Positions 6,392 through 14,600 are shown, numbered from the stretch's first letter. The stretch is DNA of 18,865 bases from Bacteroidales bacterium (GCA_016296345.1 JAEDJL010000041.1:1-18865), one strand, 5' to 3'. Numbers and translations are program-made. The notes: generated by a model from the letters alone, not told the origin.

Positions 6392-7607
6392 AAAGGCAGA
6401 GCAGAGAAACTCCGAAGCTCAAAATCGTAACCACAATTCCGCTTTTGAAAAACTCCCAAAAGCCTATCTTTACACCGAAACGCTCGGAAGATTCTATGAC
6501 AATGATGTTTGCCATTGCCCCTATTATCGTGGCATTTCCTGCAAGGGTCGAAGCACTTGCAAGAGCAAGCCAGAGAGTTTGGTCGGCTGCACTCTGCATT
6601 ATTGGTAACATCAAAACAGTATAGGGAACGTTGCTCAAAATCTGGCTCATCACCAAGCTGATACCATGAATGGACAACAATCCGGAGAAGTCTTTGTCAA
6701 TTGGAACGGAGAACAGCTTGTCCAAAACACCTGTTTGCTGCACTGCTCCCACAACAATGAAGAGCGAAGCGAAGAACAGCAACAATACCCAATCGACTTC
6801 TTTGAGCAATTCGGTGGGTTTGTGCTTTGAAAAGAGGATTATCAGAGCTGCGGCAGCCAATGCAATGACGCAAATCGGGAGTTGCAACATCTTTCCGAAG
6901 AAAAATCCTGCAACAAGCAAAAGAAAAATAATTGCAGAGGCAGAAACACCATGCTTTTTCGGTTCGGTGTCGTCTCTATATCTCAAAGGCGTTTTGTCAG
7001 AGAACTCTTTGCGATACACAAGCCTTATTACAACGACTGTGATTGCCATCGAAACAAGCGAAACAGGGAGCAGACGCAACATAAAATCTGAATATGATAT
7101 TCCGCTATTCAGACCTATGAGCATATTTTGAGGATTGCCTGTAATTGTCATGACGCTTCCGACGTTTGAAGAGAGTATTTCGGCAATCAGATAAGGGAGC
7201 GGATTGAGCGAAGCACGCCTGCAAATCGATATAATGACGGGTGTGAAAATCAAAACGACTGCATCGTTTACCAAAAAGGCAGACCCTATGCCCGAAATCA
7301 AGACTATGCTCACAAGGAGCTTGGTTCGCGAGGCTGCAAAGGCGAGTGTCTTTTGTGCAACAAGGTTAAACAATCCGTCTGCTTTGAGTGCCGAGATTAC
7401 AATCATCATTCCCAAGAGCAAAAAGATAGTATTGAAATCTATGAAGCCGACTGCCTGCGAAAAATCGACAATTCCAAGGCACATCATGGCAACTGCACCA
7501 ATAAAAGCTGCCGAAGGTCGGTCTATATTGACCTTTGGCAGCCTTGTAAAGATAATTCCTATATATGTGATGACGAACACCACAAGTGCAATAGTCTCTG
7601 CGGTCAT
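6378..7607 (-). CDS. SLC13/ArsB-like (ion transporter superfamily) permease
   Basis: A 409-residue inner-membrane protein with about ten hydrophobic helices. Two symmetry-related segments carry the pattern of the ion transporter superfamily: SVMTITGNPQNMLIG (about residues 151-165) and LAGNATIIGAMANI (about 352-365). Helical hairpins before each (FLVNDAVVLIFTP, ILSNVPYTVLML) also match the ArsB/CitMHS/SLC13 architecture. The substrate cannot be read from sequence; anions such as dicarboxylate, sulfate or arsenite, or Na+/H+ exchange, all occur in the superfamily. It starts 28 nt after the pgi stop and ends inside an intrinsic terminator, so the two genes probably form one transcript. Confidence 0.88.
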   Translation of the reverse strand: MTAETIALVVFVITYIGIIFTRLPKVNIDRPSAAFIGAVAMMCLGIVDFSQAVGFIDFNTIFLLLGMMIVISALKADGLFNLVAQKTLAFAASRTKLLVSIVLISGIGSAFLVNDAVVLIFTPVIISICRRASLNPLPYLIAEILSSNVGSVMTITGNPQNMLIGLNSGISYSDFMLRLLPVSLVSMAITVVVIRLVYRKEFSDKTPLRYRDDTEPKKHGVSASAIIFLLLVAGFFFGKMLQLPICVIALAAAALIILFSKHKPTELLKEVDWVLLLFFASLFIVVGAVQQTGVLDKLFSVPIDKDFSGLLSIHGISLVMSQILSNVPYTVLMLPIMQSAADQTLWLALASASTLAGNATIIGAMANIIVIESSERFGVKIGFWEFFKSGIVVTILSFGVSLLCLWLLQ

Positions 7608-7635
7608 CTGTTATGGGTATTTGCCCGAGTGTTTT

Positions 7636-8934
7636 TTACTTTTTGTTTTTTCCGAGCAAGTCAAACATATTTCTTTTGTAGTCTTCAACCCCCGGTTGGT
7701 CGAAAGGATTGACCCCGAGCAGGTATGCACTCAATGCACAGGCAAATTCAAAGAAGTAAATCAGACCTCCGATTGAGCAAGCGTCCAAGCGTGGAATTGT
7801 AATCCCGATTTGTGGCACTCCTCCCTCCTTGTGAGCCTTGCTTGTTGCCGTTTGTGCAATGTGGTTTATGCTTTCAAGAGAATATTTCGTCAGATAGTTC
7901 AAACCATCGAGGTCGTTTGCATCTGTCGGAATGCTGATTTGGCTTCGGCTTTCGGCAACTTTGAGAACGGTTTCAAACAATATGCGTTCTCCCTGCTGCA
8001 CATACTGACCCAAAGAGTGCAAGTCGGTAGTGTTGTTCAGCCCCACAGGGAAAAGGCCCTTGCTCTGCTTACCCTCACTCTCGCCAAAAAGTTGCTGCCA
8101 CCAAGCAATGAAATATTCCAAGCAAGGTTCGTATGCCACAATTGCCTCAATCTTTTTTCCTTGCGAGTAAAGACTGTTCCTTATTGCCGCATAGCGATAT
8201 GCAGGGTTGTTTTCGCTTTGGTCGTTTATCAATCTGTCTCTCATCTGTCTTGCTCCCGAAAGCATCTCTTCAATATTCACTCCCGCAACTGCCGCAGGCA
8301 ACAATCCCACAGGAGTAAGCACCGAGAACCTTCCGCCCACATCGTCTCTTATCTCAAAGGTTTGGTATCCGTTTTCTTGGCTTTCTTGTCTCAAAGCTCC
8401 CTTTTGTCGGTCGGTTATGGCTATTATTCTGTCTTTTGCTTCAAGTTTGCCATATTTTTTCTCCAATTCGGCTCTCAAAAGACGGAAAGCTATTGCCGGT
8501 TCGGTCGTTGTGCCGCTCTTTGAGATGACACAAAGACAATACTCCTTGTGTTTGAGATATTCAATCAAGTCTGCAACGTAGTCTTGCGAAAGATTGCAGC
8601 CTGCATAGACCACTTCACATTTGTGATGTGGGTGTTTGGCAAAATCGAAGTAAGGTTTGAGAGCCGAAATCACCGCCTTTGCTCCCAAATATGAGCCTCC
8701 GATACCGATAACCACCAACACATCAGCCTTTTTCCTCACAAGGGCTGCTGCTTTCTTTATTTTGTCTATCTCTTCTTCCGAAACGCTGCAAGGCAAGTCC
8801 CTCCAACCGAGAAAATCGCTGCCCTTGCCCGTTGCATTGCAAAGATAATCGAAGACTTCTTGTCGTTTGTCGTTGTCAAAACACAGAGGTGCTTCACTCC
8901 TTCCAAATTCAGAAAAATCAAATTCCAATTCCAT
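7636..8934 (-). CDS. pgi: Glucose-6-phosphate isomerase
   Basis: A 432-residue glycolytic enzyme interconverting glucose 6-phosphate and fructose 6-phosphate. It has the two-SIS-domain structure: VVIGIGGSYLGAKAV (about 74-88), VISKSGTTTEPA (about 136-147) binding the phosphate, then DVGGRFSVLTPVG (about 198-210), which matches PGI signature 1, then FGESEGKQSKGLFPVG (about 283-298) with the catalytic Glu region. The C-terminal GVNPFDQPGVEDYKRNMF is also typical. Length fits the shorter bacterial PGI. The ATG at 8934 is chosen over an upstream one at 8964 because it lies downstream of a TACTTTTG box at 8969-8962 that the longer form would overlap. Confidence 0.96.
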   Translation of the reverse strand: MELEFDFSEFGRSEAPLCFDNDKRQEVFDYLCNATGKGSDFLGWRDLPCSVSEEEIDKIKKAAALVRKKADVLVVIGIGGSYLGAKAVISALKPYFDFAKHPHHKCEVVYAGCNLSQDYVADLIEYLKHKEYCLCVISKSGTTTEPAIAFRLLRAELEKKYGKLEAKDRIIAITDRQKGALRQESQENGYQTFEIRDDVGGRFSVLTPVGLLPAAVAGVNIEEMLSGARQMRDRLINDQSENNPAYRYAAIRNSLYSQGKKIEAIVAYEPCLEYFIAWWQQLFGESEGKQSKGLFPVGLNNTTDLHSLGQYVQQGERILFETVLKVAESRSQISIPTDANDLDGLNYLTKYSLESINHIAQTATSKAHKEGGVPQIGITIPRLDACSIGGLIYFFEFACALSAYLLGVNPFDQPGVEDYKRNMFDLLGKNKK

Positions 8935-8961
8935 ATCAGTTTCTTTTTTGTGTTGTGTCTG

Positions 8962-8969
8962 CAAAAGTA
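8962..8969 (-). promoter_or_regulatory. Candidate -7 box for pgi
   Basis: TACTTTTG on the minus strand matches TAnnTTTG and lies 27 nt before the pgi ATG. No clear TTTG -33 element is present at the usual 19-21 nt distance, so this is a partial promoter call. Confidence 0.5.
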
Positions 8970-9021
8970 CGAAATTTCAACATACATTCGCCGAATAAGG
9001 ATAAACAAACGCAGAAAAAAC

Positions 9022-10491
9022 TTACAAAGTATAGCTGATTGTGAGTATCACATCGGTAGTAGTAAACTTTATATCGTCGTGATACTTATAGTAGGTAGAG
9101 CGTAAAAAGTGGCGATTTCTCAAAACGATGTTCCATTTCTTGCCCGAATGGTAAGTGATGTAGGGAGAAATGACGGTAAGATGAGAATGTCCTGCATCGC
9201 CCTGAGAATTTACTATATTGTTTTGAGCTGTGTTGTGCCATGTATAGAGATAATAGTGTTCTGCACTCACGTCATAGCTCCAACGTTTGTTATATGTAGC
9301 CCCTGCATACAGCTTTATGCTGAAACCGCTTCCCAAATTGTAATCTCTGTTGTCAAAAGAATAAAAATCGGTCGTGTTTCCGCCAAGGGCAATGCCGTTC
9401 AAATAGGTTGTAGAACGGAACTCTAAAGGTTTGTTTCTGCAAGTACCGTGTCTGACAAATAGTCCTCCTATGCCGAAAGCTGCTGCTTCCGATATTTTGT
9501 AGGGAGAAAATTTCTCGCCGTTTTGCTTTCCGATTTGCGAATCGTAGAAATCGAAATGTTGAAACACTCCCACAGTTATCGAATACTTGTCGCTGTTGTC
9601 CAAGTTCTTGCCCCACAAAATTCCGGTGGCGTTTACTTGCGAGAAAAGCGGCTGTTTGGAAAATAAATCCATGCCCACATTGAGCGTAAACCACTCGTAG
9701 GGTTTGTAATAGCTGCCACGAGAGTCTTGCAACGGCTCTCCGTAAATCATATTCATGCCCAAATGGACGCTCGTTTCTCCCGATTTTATTCTGTCGTACT
9801 CAGAGAGAAAACGCCCTCCTGCAAAGAAGTTGAGATAAAGAGGAACGTCGGGAAGCTCTCTTCCTTTGGTTCTCTCAATTTTCCAACTTTGGGCGTTCAA
9901 CAGACGATTGACACCCCTGATTGGCGAAATGCAGGCAGCAAAAAACTCTCTGAAAAAGCGTTCTGCTCCCCAAGAAGTGTTGTCAATCAACAAATCGGAC
10001 AATCGGAAGGTTATTTCGCCCAAGCAAATTCCCCCTATGGTGGTTGTAAACAAGTCATTGATTGAGGGAAGCTCATTTTCACCAAAATATTCCCACATAA
10101 GACTGCCGCAAAAAGAAAAAGGGGTACTCTGCCAAAAGCTGAGACCGTTTGAACGTGCCGCATTGAAGTAAAGACCTCCGTGATACGGGTGGGCAAACAA
10201 GTTGGTGGAAAATTTATCTCCGTCCCATACAGGCTTTGAAGTAAGGTTTGTTTTTATAGACTGCCATGACAGCTGAGCATAATCGGCATTGAGAATAAAT
10301 TTGTTGAAACTCATCACAAAAGCATTTGTAGCCAACACCTCGGCTGCCGCAGTTATGGGTCGCTTTTGGGCGACAAACAAACTATCGCTATAATACATTC
10401 TTCCGGTTCCTTGTGGAAACAATACGTGTTGAGCTTCAGTGGGCATAAAAGAGACTACTGCCAAAAGAGTCAAAAGATATAGTTTCTTCAT
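9022..10491 (-). CDS. DUF3943 outer-membrane protein
   Basis: A 489-residue protein with a Sec signal peptide (MKKLYLLTLLAVVSF, cleavage near TEAQ, about residue 20). The conserved DUF3943 core is about 88-190: DGDKFSTNLFAHPYHGGLYF, then FWQSTPFSFCGSLMWEYFGE, then PSINDLFTTTIGG. The rest is alternating aromatic and polar segments ending in VILTISYTL, with a terminal hydrophobic pattern expected of an outer-membrane beta-barrel. Function of the family is unknown. It follows the intergenic repeat array and is separated from hutI by 195 nt, so it may have its own promoter, though none is clear. A single CGCCG core at 9516 read as QNGE occurs in this gene but is isolated. Confidence 0.85.
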   Translation of the reverse strand: MKKLYLLTLLAVVSFMPTEAQHVLFPQGTGRMYYSDSLFVAQKRPITAAAEVLATNAFVMSFNKFILNADYAQLSWQSIKTNLTSKPVWDGDKFSTNLFAHPYHGGLYFNAARSNGLSFWQSTPFSFCGSLMWEYFGENELPSINDLFTTTIGGICLGEITFRLSDLLIDNTSWGAERFFREFFAACISPIRGVNRLLNAQSWKIERTKGRELPDVPLYLNFFAGGRFLSEYDRIKSGETSVHLGMNMIYGEPLQDSRGSYYKPYEWFTLNVGMDLFSKQPLFSQVNATGILWGKNLDNSDKYSITVGVFQHFDFYDSQIGKQNGEKFSPYKISEAAAFGIGGLFVRHGTCRNKPLEFRSTTYLNGIALGGNTTDFYSFDNRDYNLGSGFSIKLYAGATYNKRWSYDVSAEHYYLYTWHNTAQNNIVNSQGDAGHSHLTVISPYITYHSGKKWNIVLRNRHFLRSTYYKYHDDIKFTTTDVILTISYTL

Positions 10492-10576
10492 ATAATACAG
10501 TAAACTTTTTCAAGTCCGTTCTGTCCAAACGTCAAAGCCATTCATTTTGTTTTGTGGAAAGAGTAAAAAAATAAAA

Positions 10577-10661
10577 CGGCGTTTCGACCAAGGTAAAACG
10601 CCGCTTTGTCAAAATAAATCGCCGTTTTATTTCAGCAAAACGGCGATTTATTTTGACAAAT
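10577..10661. repeat. Intergenic 21-bp-periodic palindromic array (copy 2)
   Basis: Cores at 10577 (CGGCG), 10599 (CGCCG), 10620 (CGCCG) and 10641 (CGGCG); spacing is 22, 21 and 21 bp. The G-C-C-G order is that of the array at 9-87. The first two cores pair as CGGCGTTT and AAACGCCG; the last two sit in a perfect 24-bp inverted repeat. It lies in the 195-nt gap between hutI and the DUF3943 gene. The minus strand has an open frame with repeated Lys/Asn-Arg-Arg-Phe, judged non-coding. Confidence 0.88.
10605..10660. repeat. Perfect 24-bp inverted repeat (hairpin) downstream of hutI
   Basis: The arms 10605-10628 and 10637-10660 are exact reverse complements around the 8-nt loop ATTTCAGC. Each arm contains one CGSCG core plus the A/T-rich part of the neighbouring unit (TTTGTCAAAATAAAT on the left). 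In RNA it would make a long stable hairpin just after hutI. No T-run follows on the minus strand, so it is not a standard intrinsic terminator, but it could protect or limit the hutI transcript. Confidence 0.9.
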
Positions 10662-10686
10662 TCAAGTATCTGTGTTTCAGAACTTT

Positions 10687-11922
10687 CTAAACTTGTTTTC
10701 CATTGAGGAATGTGCGTTCGACTTTGTTCGTTCCATAGTAGTAAGGTATGTATTCTATGGTCGGAATGTCCTTTGTGATGTAGAAGTTTGCCTTTTTGCC
10801 TTTTGCAATAGAGCCGTGAGTGTGGCTGATGCCCATTGCGTATGCCGAATTGATTGTTGTGGCATTGATGGCTTCCTGTGGCGTAAGACGGTAATTGACA
10901 CAGGCGAAAGTCAAAACCATTTGCATATTGCCGCTTGGGGAACTTCCCGGATTGAAGTCCGATGCCATTGCAACAGGCAGCCCTGCTTCTATCATCTTTC
11001 TTGCAGGCGAATATGGCATATTTAGGAAGAATGCAGCTCCGGGCAGTATGGTCGGCATGGTTTTGGAAGTTTTCAGTGTTGCAATCTCTTTTTCGCCAAC
11101 GCACTCCAAGTGATCGACCGACAAAGCTCCATATTTCACTCCCACTTCTATGCCTCCAGAATAGTCAAGCTCGTTTGCGTGAATTTTTGGGACAAGTCCG
11201 TGTTTTGTTCCTGCCTCCAACATTCTTGCGGTCTCCTCTACGGTGAAAAATCCGGTGTCGCAAAATACGTCGATGAACTCTGCCAAGTTTTCTTTGGCAA
11301 CTTGCGGTATCATCTCTTCGATTACCAAGTTTACAAAGTCGCCTTGTCGTCCTCTGTACTCCAATGGTACTCCGTGAGCGCCGAGAAAGTTGGCTTTTAT
11401 CGTAAGTGGCGATGCTTCTTTGAGCCTTCGTATCACTCGAAGCATCTTCAATTCGGCTTCGGTGGTCAATCCGTATCCCGATTTAATCTCCACAGCTCCC
11501 GTTCCGTACGAAATAATCTCTTCCAAACGCTGCATTGCGTCTTCAAACAGCTCATCTTCGCTCGCTTCTTGCAGTCTCTTTGCCGAATTTAGGATACCTC
11601 CGCCTCGTTTTGCGATTTCTTCGTAGCTCAATCCCCTGATTTTGTCTATGTATTCAATCTCTCGCGAGCCTGCATAGACCAAATGGGTGTGCGAATCGCA
11701 GAAGGACGGCAACACAAAGCGTTGCTTGGCATCTATTGTCATGTCTGCATTTTCGCAAAGGGTGTCCATTGTGCCGAAATCGGCAATCTTATCATCTTCA
11801 ATCAAAAGATAGGCGTTTTCTATCGTCTTTAATTCTGCCATATCTTTGCCGCATACGGCTTCTCTTGCCGTATCTTCAACTTGAACAAGGCTTTTTATGT
11901 TCGTAATCAGTGTTCTTTTCAT
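10687..11922 (-). CDS. hutI: Imidazolonepropionase
   Basis: A 411-residue amidohydrolase that opens 4-imidazolone-5-propanoate to N-formimidoyl-L-glutamate in histidine degradation. Metal ligands are visible in order: DSHTHLVYAG (His78, His80), KIHANELD (His248), the DHL of SVDHLECVG (His271), and ASDFNPGSSPSGNM (Asp322). VEIKSGYGL and GAHGVPLEY are also typical of HutI. Length matches the family. It starts 23 nt after the DUF5683 gene and is probably the last gene of the parA-parB unit. No hutH, hutU or formiminotransferase gene is in the window, so the pathway would be completed elsewhere. Confidence 0.95.
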   Translation of the reverse strand: MKRTLITNIKSLVQVEDTAREAVCGKDMAELKTIENAYLLIEDDKIADFGTMDTLCENADMTIDAKQRFVLPSFCDSHTHLVYAGSREIEYIDKIRGLSYEEIAKRGGGILNSAKRLQEASEDELFEDAMQRLEEIISYGTGAVEIKSGYGLTTEAELKMLRVIRRLKEASPLTIKANFLGAHGVPLEYRGRQGDFVNLVIEEMIPQVAKENLAEFIDVFCDTGFFTVEETARMLEAGTKHGLVPKIHANELDYSGGIEVGVKYGALSVDHLECVGEKEIATLKTSKTMPTILPGAAFFLNMPYSPARKMIEAGLPVAMASDFNPGSSPSGNMQMVLTFACVNYRLTPQEAINATTINSAYAMGISHTHGSIAKGKKANFYITKDIPTIEYIPYYYGTNKVERTFLNGKQV

Positions 11923-11945
11923 GTTATTTGCAGGTTTTGTGTTTA

Positions 11946-12491
11946 TTATTTCATTCTTATGGATAAGGTCATTCCAAGGTTTGGATAAGCAAATTGAGGC
12001 GAAGGCAGTGCAAAAGGGGTGATATGTGCCGACAAATCGTCGTTTATGTTAAAGTCAAAGAGGTGTCCGAACACCATTGCATCGACTACGTTGAGCAGAT
12101 AGACCGCTCCTGTGAGTATAATCCCGAGTTGAAAATTTTTGTTGTAGGCTTGGTGAAGGGCAAGTATGCTTTCGTCGCTGTAAGAAGAGTAGTCGGTTAA
12201 AAGAGACGAAGTGTTGCCGTTTATTCTGTTGAGATATTCGTTTTTGAACTTGATGCTGTTTTGGTAATTGCTCACTGCAACGTATGCGGTTGCCGCTCCG
12301 AGAGCATAAATCACCGGAACTTTCCAGCCCTGTCGGTTATATACCTGACCGGCTCCGGGTAAAAAAGTAGAAAGAAGGGTTGCCTTTGAGGGGGAATGAG
12401 GCTTTTTCGCAACATTGTCCTGTTGCGAGAAAACAGATGAAGATGTCAGTAAAATGCCAAGCAGAAAAATTGCCAAGCCTCGTGCATTCAT
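11946..12491 (-). CDS. DUF5683 membrane protein
   Basis: A 181-residue protein with a signal peptide or first membrane segment (GLAIFLLGILLTSSSVFSQ, about residues 5-23). The conserved part reads ATLLSTFLPGAGQVYNRQGWKVP (given as STFLPGAGQVYN...WK.P), then a hydrophobic stretch with ALGAATAYVAV, and NVVDAMVFGHLFDF toward the end. This matches DUF5683, often encoded just after parB in Bacteroidetes. The LPGAGQxYN motif recalls TM2-like membrane proteins. Function is unknown. It starts 9 nt after the parB stop, so it is very likely co-transcribed with it. Confidence 0.85.
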   Translation of the reverse strand: MNARGLAIFLLGILLTSSSVFSQQDNVAKKPHSPSKATLLSTFLPGAGQVYNRQGWKVPVIYALGAATAYVAVSNYQNSIKFKNEYLNRINGNTSSLLTDYSSYSDESILALHQAYNKNFQLGIILTGAVYLLNVVDAMVFGHLFDFNINDDLSAHITPFALPSPQFAYPNLGMTLSIRMK

Positions 12492-12500
12492 TCTCCTAAA

Positions 12501-13379
12501 TTATCTTGAAAGCAATTCAGCTATGCGTTCAAACTCTTTGTCGTTCTTGAATTCTATTGTCAGTTTGCCTTTTCCTCTTTGCGAACGGGTGATTTCGACT
12601 TTTGTTTCTAACTTTGAGGCTATCAAGTCTCTTTGTTGAGAGTGAAATTCGGGAAGAGATTTCTTCTTTGTCTCTTTTGGCTGCTTTTGTTGGCGGTTTT
12701 GCTTCATCAAGTCTTCGACCTGACGAACCGAAAGAGCTTTGTCGATGATGCGTTTCATCATTTCGATACACTCGGTGTCGCTTTCCATATTGACCAAACA
12801 GCGTGCGTGTCCCATCGTTATCTCGTTATTTCTCAACGCAAGCTGCACTTCTGCCGGCAGTTTCAAAAGTCGCAAATAATTTGTGATGACCGAGCGACTC
12901 TTTCCTATCCTTTCGCTCATCTGTTCCTGCGTAAGGTTGCACTCTTCTATCAATCCCTTAAGCGATAAGGCTATTTCGATGGCATTGAGGTCCTCTCTCT
13001 GAATATTCTCCACAAGAGCCATTTCCATGACTTCCTTTTTGGTTGCCACCTTTATGTATGCCGGTAGTTCTTTAAGCCCTACGCTTTTTGCAGCTCGGTA
13101 TCTTCTTTCGCCTGCAATGAGGACATACTTTCCGTTTTCTTTGATTACCGTGAGCGGAACGATAACTCCGTTTTCTTTTATCGACTGAGCGAGTTCTTCG
13201 AGCTTCTCGTTGTCAAACTCTTTTCGCGGTTGGTCGGGATTTGGCACTATTTTGTCTGTCGGAATGTAGCTAAGCTCTGCCGTAAGTACGCTTACACCTG
13301 CATCATTCATGCTTACATCGGTGTTACCAAGCAATGCACTCAATCCTTTTCCCAATGCCGATGGTTTCTTTGCTGCCAT
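12501..13379 (-). CDS. parB: Chromosome partitioning protein ParB
   Basis: A 292-residue ParB/Spo0J protein. The N-terminus SALGKGLSALLG is the ParA-interacting type. The ParB N-domain has NPDQPRKEF, then IAGERRYRAAK (about 88-98), the CTP-binding GERR motif, then ALVENIQREDLN (about 121-132). A helix-turn-helix follows at about 149-175 (LTQEQMSERIGKSRSVITNY), expected to recognise parS. The C-terminal part is a Lys/Gln-rich linker and a short dimerisation domain. ATG at 13379 begins 2 nt after the parA stop; a TTG at 13385 is less likely. No parS-like palindrome was seen in the window. Confidence 0.96.
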   Translation of the reverse strand: MAAKKPSALGKGLSALLGNTDVSMNDAGVSVLTAELSYIPTDKIVPNPDQPRKEFDNEKLEELAQSIKENGVIVPLTVIKENGKYVLIAGERRYRAAKSVGLKELPAYIKVATKKEVMEMALVENIQREDLNAIEIALSLKGLIEECNLTQEQMSERIGKSRSVITNYLRLLKLPAEVQLALRNNEITMGHARCLVNMESDTECIEMMKRIIDKALSVRQVEDLMKQNRQQKQPKETKKKSLPEFHSQQRDLIASKLETKVEITRSQRGKGKLTIEFKNDKEFERIAELLSR

Positions 13380-13381
13380 AA

Positions 13382-14164
13382 TCAATCCTCTTTCTCTTTT
13401 TGTGTGTTCTTCTCTATTATTTCGGTTGCCAAATTCATGTAATTGACAGCACCGGTGCTGCTCGCATCGTACATAATCGCACTCATGCCATGGCTCGGAG
13501 CTTCTGCGAGTTTGACATTATTGTATATTATGGTGTTGAAAACAACTTGTCGGAAATGGTGTCGCACATCTTCTGCCACTTGCTTGTTGAGTCGCAAACG
13601 CGTATCGAACATTGTGAGCAGTATTCCTTCGATTTCCAAAGATGTATTGAGCCTCGACTGTACTATTCTGATAGTATTGAGCAATTTTCCCAAGCCTTCC
13701 AAAGCAAAGTATTGACATTGGACGGGTATAATGACGCTGTCGGCTGCCGTAAAGGCGTTTATCGTTACCAATCCCAAAGAAGGAGAACAATCTATTATAA
13801 TATAGTCGTAGTCATCTTTGAGAGGTGTTATCACATCTCGCAACTTCTCTTCTCTGCTTTCAAGTTTTGGCAACTCGACCTCTGCTCCCACAAGGTCTAT
13901 GCTTGCAGGCAGCAAATCCAAATTTGGTGTGTCGGTAGAGACTATTGCACTTTTTGCATCGATTTGTCCTACCAAACATTCATATATTCCATTTTCGACA
14001 CTCTGAGGCTCGATGCCCACTCCAGAAGAGGCGTTTGCCTGCGGGTCTGCGTCGATTAACAATGTCTTTTTCTCCATTACCGCAAGTGCGGCACTGAGAT
14101 TGATTGCCGTGGTGGTCTTTCCCACCCCTCCTTTTTGATTTGCTATAGCTATAACCTTACCCAT
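13382..14164 (-). CDS. parA: Chromosome partitioning ATPase ParA (Soj)
   Basis: A 260-residue deviant Walker ATPase: IAIANQKGGVGKTTTAINL (Walker A, about 5-23), LLIDADPQANAS (about 36-47), and YIIIDCSPSLGLVT (about 121-134). The N-terminus begins directly before the P-loop, as in chromosomal ParA/Soj rather than plasmid ParA with an extra regulatory domain. ATP-bound dimers bind DNA and are released by ParB. The ATG at 14164 gives MGKVIAI; a TTG at 14170 is less likely. A terminator hairpin ends only about 19 nt upstream of this ATG, which raises the question of how parA is transcribed. Confidence 0.96.
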   Translation of the reverse strand: MGKVIAIANQKGGVGKTTTAINLSAALAVMEKKTLLIDADPQANASSGVGIEPQSVENGIYECLVGQIDAKSAIVSTDTPNLDLLPASIDLVGAEVELPKLESREEKLRDVITPLKDDYDYIIIDCSPSLGLVTINAFTAADSVIIPVQCQYFALEGLGKLLNTIRIVQSRLNTSLEIEGILLTMFDTRLRLNKQVAEDVRHHFRQVVFNTIIYNNVKLAEAPSHGMSAIMYDASSTGAVNYMNLATEIIEKNTQKEKED

Positions 14165-14182
14165 CTCCAATTACCTTTTGCC

Positions 14183-14209
14183 AAAAAAAGCTGCTCCCTT
14201 GAAGCAGCT
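14183..14209 (-). terminator. Intrinsic terminator or attenuator between the PUR gene and parA
   Basis: On the minus strand AGCTGCT (14209-14203) pairs with AGCAGCT (14195-14189) around the 7-nt loop TCAAGGG, followed by a seven-T run (14189-14183). This is a standard rho-independent terminator. It ends 18 nt before the parA ATG. Confidence 0.85.
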
Positions 14210-14242
14210 GTTGCCATACTAAACAAAAATGAATGCCGACTG

Positions 14243-14569
14243 CTAATCGAATTTGATGTTTTCAAATTCCTTTTCAAAATCATCATCACTTCTGACTTCG
14301 TCTTCTTCAAAGACCGGCATCTGTCCTGTTTCCACAAAGCGGATAACTCCTTCCAGCGCATTCTGAAACTTAGAATAATCTTCCTTATAAAGAAATATCT
14401 TGTGTTTCTCGTAACTGAATGTACCGTCTTCGTTATCGAACTTACGCTTGCTTTCTGTTATTGTGATGTAACGTTCTCCCTGTTTAGTCTCTTTAACATC
14501 AAAAAAATACGTTCTTTTTCCTGCTTTGACAGCTTTTGAAAAAACTTCTTCTTTCTCTCTTTCTTCCAT
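14243..14569 (-). CDS. PUR-domain (DUF3276) nucleic-acid-binding protein
   Basis: A 108-residue protein: an acidic N-terminus (MEEREKEEVFSKAVKAGKR), then RTYFFDVKETKQGERYITITESK, then IFLYKEDYSKFQNALEGVIRFV, the beta-beta-beta-alpha pattern of a PUR-alpha repeat. Bacterial PUR-domain proteins (for example Borrelia BpuR) bind DNA or RNA as dimers. The C-terminal tail is strongly acidic (FEEDEVRSDDDFEKEFE). It has a TATTTTTG -7 box 32 nt upstream and a terminator downstream, so it seems to be a single-gene unit. The regulatory target here is unknown. Confidence 0.9.
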   Translation of the reverse strand: MEEREKEEVFSKAVKAGKRTYFFDVKETKQGERYITITESKRKFDNEDGTFSYEKHKIFLYKEDYSKFQNALEGVIRFVETGQMPVFEEDEVRSDDDFEKEFENIKFD

Positions 14570-14600
14570 CTTGATTTGGTGTTTTAGCGTTTATGCGTTG

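Noticed and set aside
7810..8523. 237-codon plus-strand frame
   Set aside because: Antisense to pgi, which is fully conserved over this region.
9516..9536. Single CGCCGTTTTG core in the DUF3943 gene, read as QNGE
   Set aside because: It resembles one repeat unit and has the recN frame, but with no second core 21 bp away it can be chance.
10532..11104. Long minus-strand open frame with an Arg-rich repeat end
   Set aside because: It lies in another frame over hutI and runs into the repeat array; the Arg-Arg-Phe pattern is explained by the repeat.
12501..14164. parS site near parAB
   Set aside because: No palindrome like the usual parS with a CACGTG centre was seen by eye; the CGSCG repeat does not resemble parS.
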